Assembly: GCA_009701115.1 (NCBI GenBank)
Contig: WLKR01000053.1
Location: 1 to 7,393 of the forward strand
Reading direction: 5' to 3'
DNA from: Actinomycetota bacterium
GTDB lineage: Bacteria; Actinomycetota; Acidimicrobiia; Acidimicrobiales; RAAP-2
Length of the DNA stretch: 7,393 nt
In this document: positions 4,992-7,393 of the stretch, one piece after another
Position numbering within the stretch: position 1 is the first letter of the stretch
Layout of the letters: each line of letters opens with the position of its first letter
The notes under the pieces: model-generated
What the model was told of the DNA's origin: nothing
Seen by the model: the letters and a program-made list of their open reading frames with translations, nothing else
Database searches by the model: none
Made by a program: the position numbers and the translations under genes

Positions 4992-6113
4992 ATGCGTACT
5001 AAATGGCTAAAGCAGCGACGGACCGTGGTTGTGGTGTCGGTGCTCGCGGGTCTGATGTTGGTACTGAACTCTGTGCACGTGAGCACCTATGCAATCCTGC
5101 CCGGTGAGGCGCAACCCCTAGCGCCCATGATCTCGATTTCGGGAGTCGCCACGGCCCCCCACCCTCACGCCACCAAATCTGGTTTCATGATGGTCGATGT
5201 CTCGTTGCAACAGATGACGGCGTTGAGCCACATCATCGCCGAGTTTCGCGGAGCGAACAATATGGTCGAACTCTCGGCCCTCGTACCAGCGGGTAGCTCC
5301 TTCGCCGATTTTGATCGACAGAGTTACCTCGACATGGAAAGTTCGAAGGATGCCGCCGAGCTGAATGCATTTACTGCCCTCGGTTGGCAGATTCCCACCG
5401 CGGCCCACGGGGCTCTCGTGAACGACACCACCCAGGCCGGCCCGGGTAAGCGAGCCGGAATCCAAATTGCTGACCGTATTGTTTCGCTCAATGGCGCCCC
5501 GACGACGGACAGTTGCGCCGCCATTCGGATTCTGCACGACCTGCGACCCGGATCCACGATCAACGCCGGTGTCGAACACGCCAAAATTTCAGGAGCCGGT
5601 GTCTTTACTTATCAACCAGTAACCACGGTCAAGATCACGACGGCGAAGCCACCAAAAAGTCTCGGTGTTTCGGAGTGTGCAGGGATACGCACCGTCGCCA
5701 AGTCGTGGATTGGTCTCGCGCTGAGTGACGCGGTGACCTACACCTTCCCGGCCAAGGTCACCATCGACACCAATTACATTGGGGGGCCATCGGCCGGTCT
5801 TGCAATGACTCTGGCCTTGATTGACCAGATGAGTTCTGGCAGTCTGAGCGGCGGAGCCAAAGTGGCGGTGACCGGTGAAATAGCCCTTAATGGTGTGGTG
5901 GGCGACATTGGTGGAATCACCCAAAAGACTGAAGCGGCCATAACGGCCGGGGCCACCATCTTTGTCGTCCCCGTTAATCAAGCGGCTGAGGCCCGTCGGG
6001 CCGCCAACGGAAAACTTAAGGTCGTTGGTGCCTACCGGCTCACCCAGGTCCTCGCCAAGTTGCGCCAGATGGGCGGAGACCTACCAATTCCCTATACGAA
6101 ACCAAATTTCTAG
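4992..6113 (+). CDS. YlbL-family PDZ and Lon-like (S16) membrane protease, 373 aa
   Basis: From the ATG at 4992 there is a short basic N-terminus, one membrane helix (about 11-29), an extracytoplasmic linker region, a PDZ domain (about 133-200, with GKRAGIQIADRIVSLNG) and a C-terminal Lon-type S16 peptidase domain (about 240-365). The Ser-Lys dyad is intact: S267 in GGPSAGL and K312 in GGITQKTEAA. VTGEIALNGVVGDIGG also matches Lon proteases. Unlike Lon, it has no ATPase domain. This is the YlbL architecture. Bacillus subtilis YlbL (DdcP) helps recovery from DNA-damage arrest by degrading the cell-division inhibitor YneA. A similar role in removing membrane or envelope substrates is possible here. 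The gene is followed 27 bases later by the DivIVA-domain gene on the same strand, consistent with an operon. Confidence 0.9.
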   Translation: MRTKWLKQRRTVVVVSVLAGLMLVLNSVHVSTYAILPGEAQPLAPMISISGVATAPHPHATKSGFMMVDVSLQQMTALSHIIAEFRGANNMVELSALVPAGSSFADFDRQSYLDMESSKDAAELNAFTALGWQIPTAAHGALVNDTTQAGPGKRAGIQIADRIVSLNGAPTTDSCAAIRILHDLRPGSTINAGVEHAKISGAGVFTYQPVTTVKITTAKPPKSLGVSECAGIRTVAKSWIGLALSDAVTYTFPAKVTIDTNYIGGPSAGLAMTLALIDQMSSGSLSGGAKVAVTGEIALNGVVGDIGGITQKTEAAITAGATIFVVPVNQAAEARRAANGKLKVVGAYRLTQVLAKLRQMGGDLPIPYTKPNF

Positions 6114-6131
6114 GCCAGAAAACCCTAGGCT

Positions 6132-6135
6132 GGAG
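6132..6135 (+). promoter_or_regulatory. Shine-Dalgarno GGAG of the DivIVA-domain gene
   Basis: GGAG lies 5 bases before the ATG at 6141. A TANNNT-like TAGGCT (6126-6131) sits just upstream, so a private promoter for this gene is also conceivable. Confidence 0.5.
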
Positions 6136-6140
6136 CCGTT

Positions 6141-7393
6141 ATGGACGATCGCCGCACACTGTCGCCGAACCGTCACTCGGGTATTGACGTGACCAACGCC
6201 AACTTTCGAACGGTTCGCAAGGGTTTTGACCCTGATGAAGTTCGTAGTTTTCTTGAAGGTATTGGCCGCGAGGTCGGCTTGCTGGAGAAGCGACTCCAGG
6301 ACGTCCAGTCGAAATTGACCGATGCGCTACACCGCGCTGAAAACCCCGTTCTCGATGAAGCCCAACTAGCGGCCGCCCTGGGATCACAGTCGGTCGCAAT
6401 CTTGCGGGCCGCCCATGACGAGGCGGGACGTGTAGCGGCCGAAGGTCAGGAGCGCTCAACGCAGATCTTCACGCAGGCTCAAGAGCGTGCGACGAACTTC
6501 ATCGTCGAAGCGCAGGCTCGTGCACTCAGCATCATGAACGAGGCTGAAATGCAGTCTCAGCAAAAAGACGAAGAGGCTCGCGCCGCGGCACAACGCCTTG
6601 AGGATTCGGCTCGCATTAATGGTGAGGCCATTATTGATCGATCACGCGAGCAGGGTCGCGCCGTCATTGAGCAAGCCAACGAAGCTCGTCGCCAGATACT
6701 TAATGACCTGATGATTAAGCGCAAGGCGCTCAATGTTCAGATCGAACAGCTTCGTGCCGCCCGTGACGTCCTCACTGCTTCGGTGAGCTCAGTGCGAGAG
6801 TCGGTTGATCAAGTACTGGGTGGACTCATGAGTTCCGACGAAGGTGCACGGGCCGCGGCCATCGAGGCCCTTCGTCAGCGACCCACGGGTCCCGAACCGA
6901 CTGAAGAAGAACTCCTTAAAGACGTCCCACTGCGCCCCGTACCCGAGGCCCCGGCAGTCACCCCCGAGGACTTGGCCAGCACTGATGTGACTCCGCCTTC
7001 GCGTATCCCCGCGGTAGATAAGGGTGCCGTTAAGGCCCGCGCCAATACCCCCACGCTCGTCCCCGATGTTGAAGTGGCACCATCCAGCGATGTCGTTGGA
7101 GAGATTTTTGCTCGCCTTCGGGCCTCAACGCACGAAGAAAAGGGCAGCGAGCCGGCTCCGGCCAAGCGCGCCGCCAAGGTGGCCACGACACCCGTGACCC
7201 CAGACGACGAACTCTTTCTCCAGCGAGAGGCCGCCTTGGCCCCGCACCTCAGTGAGCTCGTGCGACACGTGAAGCGGGCACTACAGGATGATCAGAACAT
7301 CATGATTGATCGTCTGCGCGGTGTACACGGCATGATTACCGATCAAATGGGTGACGAGAACGAACAGCGCAGCCGCTACGTAGCCGCTGCCAC
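6141..7393 (+). CDS. DivIVA-domain coiled-coil protein (partial, runs off right edge)
   Basis: The frame is open from the ATG at 6141 to the window end, giving 417 residues plus two bases, without a stop. The N-terminal DivIVA domain is clear: IDVTNANFRTVRKGFDPDEV (15-34), then SFLEGIGREV. A long Ala/Glu/Gln/Arg-rich coiled coil (about 35-240) follows. A Pro- and Ala-rich, charged linker (about 247-350) comes next. The last part is a second helical segment starting DDELFLQREAAL (about 355), with LVRHVKRALQDDQN. DivIVA proteins sense curved membrane and recruit polar-growth, division or chromosome-positioning factors. This one is much longer than Bacillus DivIVA, as many actinobacterial members are. 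Which paralogue it is (Wag31-like polar growth factor or another) cannot be decided, and the C-terminus is missing. It probably shares a transcript with the YlbL-type protease. Confidence 0.85.
   Translation, partial: MDDRRTLSPNRHSGIDVTNANFRTVRKGFDPDEVRSFLEGIGREVGLLEKRLQDVQSKLTDALHRAENPVLDEAQLAAALGSQSVAILRAAHDEAGRVAAEGQERSTQIFTQAQERATNFIVEAQARALSIMNEAEMQSQQKDEEARAAAQRLEDSARINGEAIIDRSREQGRAVIEQANEARRQILNDLMIKRKALNVQIEQLRAARDVLTASVSSVRESVDQVLGGLMSSDEGARAAAIEALRQRPTGPEPTEEELLKDVPLRPVPEAPAVTPEDLASTDVTPPSRIPAVDKGAVKARANTPTLVPDVEVAPSSDVVGEIFARLRASTHEEKGSEPAPAKRAAKVATTPVTPDDELFLQREAALAPHLSELVRHVKRALQDDQNIMIDRLRGVHGMITDQMGDENEQRSRYVAAA

Noticed and set aside
5118..5579. 153-residue minus-strand frame opposite the YlbL-type protease
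   Set aside because: Shadow of the PDZ-coding strand with no domain or start signal.
6110..6133. Imperfect repeat or hairpin (CTAGGCCAG / CTAGGCTGG) between the YlbL-type and DivIVA genes, considered as a terminator
   Set aside because: The possible stem is only 4 bp (CCAG/CTGG), no T-tract follows, and it overlaps the ribosome site of the next gene.
6139..6459. 106-residue minus-strand frame opposite the DivIVA start
   Set aside because: The plus strand encodes an unmistakable DivIVA domain here, and the antisense translation is Pro/Arg-rich without features.

Overview
The window looks like chromosomal core DNA from an actinobacterium. It holds a WhiB-like (Wbl) iron-sulfur protein, a family found essentially only in Actinobacteria and their phages. 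It also holds a protein of the actinobacterial DUF2342/Zincin_2 family and a DivIVA-domain protein. GC content is moderate to high by eye, several starts are GTG, and some promoter regions look leaderless. A deep-branching lineage such as Acidimicrobiia is plausible, but that is inference. I see no mobile elements, CRISPR arrays, tRNA or rRNA genes, and no gene-free stretch over 300 bases.

Layout, left to right. The 5' part of a glutamate formiminotransferase gene (minus strand) runs off the left edge. Just upstream of it on the same strand is a small wbl gene with a strong Shine-Dalgarno (SD) sequence. A 195-base divergent intergenic region follows, holding operator-like repeats. It drives wbl leftward and a 92-residue protein of unknown function rightward. 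A two-gene minus-strand unit comes next: a membrane-anchored, HtrA-like PDZ protein and, directly downstream of it, a DUF2342 protein. Across a 56-base divergent region lies a plus-strand MreB/Hsp70-fold gene. Its 3' end overlaps that of a minus-strand HEAT-repeat gene by 4 bases. Divergent from the HEAT gene is a YlbL-type PDZ plus Lon-like (S16) membrane protease. It is followed on the same strand by a DivIVA-domain coiled-coil protein that is cut by the right edge.

Functional reading. The right half combines an actin-fold protein, a DivIVA coiled-coil protein and a membrane protease whose Bacillus relative (YlbL/DdcP) acts on a cell-division inhibitor. This points to envelope growth, division or quality control. 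Three of the proteins belong to enzyme families but appear to lack the residues that define the activity. The DUF2342 protein lacks the zincin-type histidines, the HtrA-like protein lacks the catalytic Asp and Ser, and the MreB-like protein lacks the phosphate-2 Asp and one adenosine-motif Gly. By contrast, the YlbL-type protein keeps its Ser-Lys dyad. From memory, Mycobacterium tuberculosis also has a DUF2342 gene (Rv3195) beside a YlbL-type gene (Rv3194c), with whiB7 nearby, so part of this neighbourhood may be ancestral in Actinobacteria.
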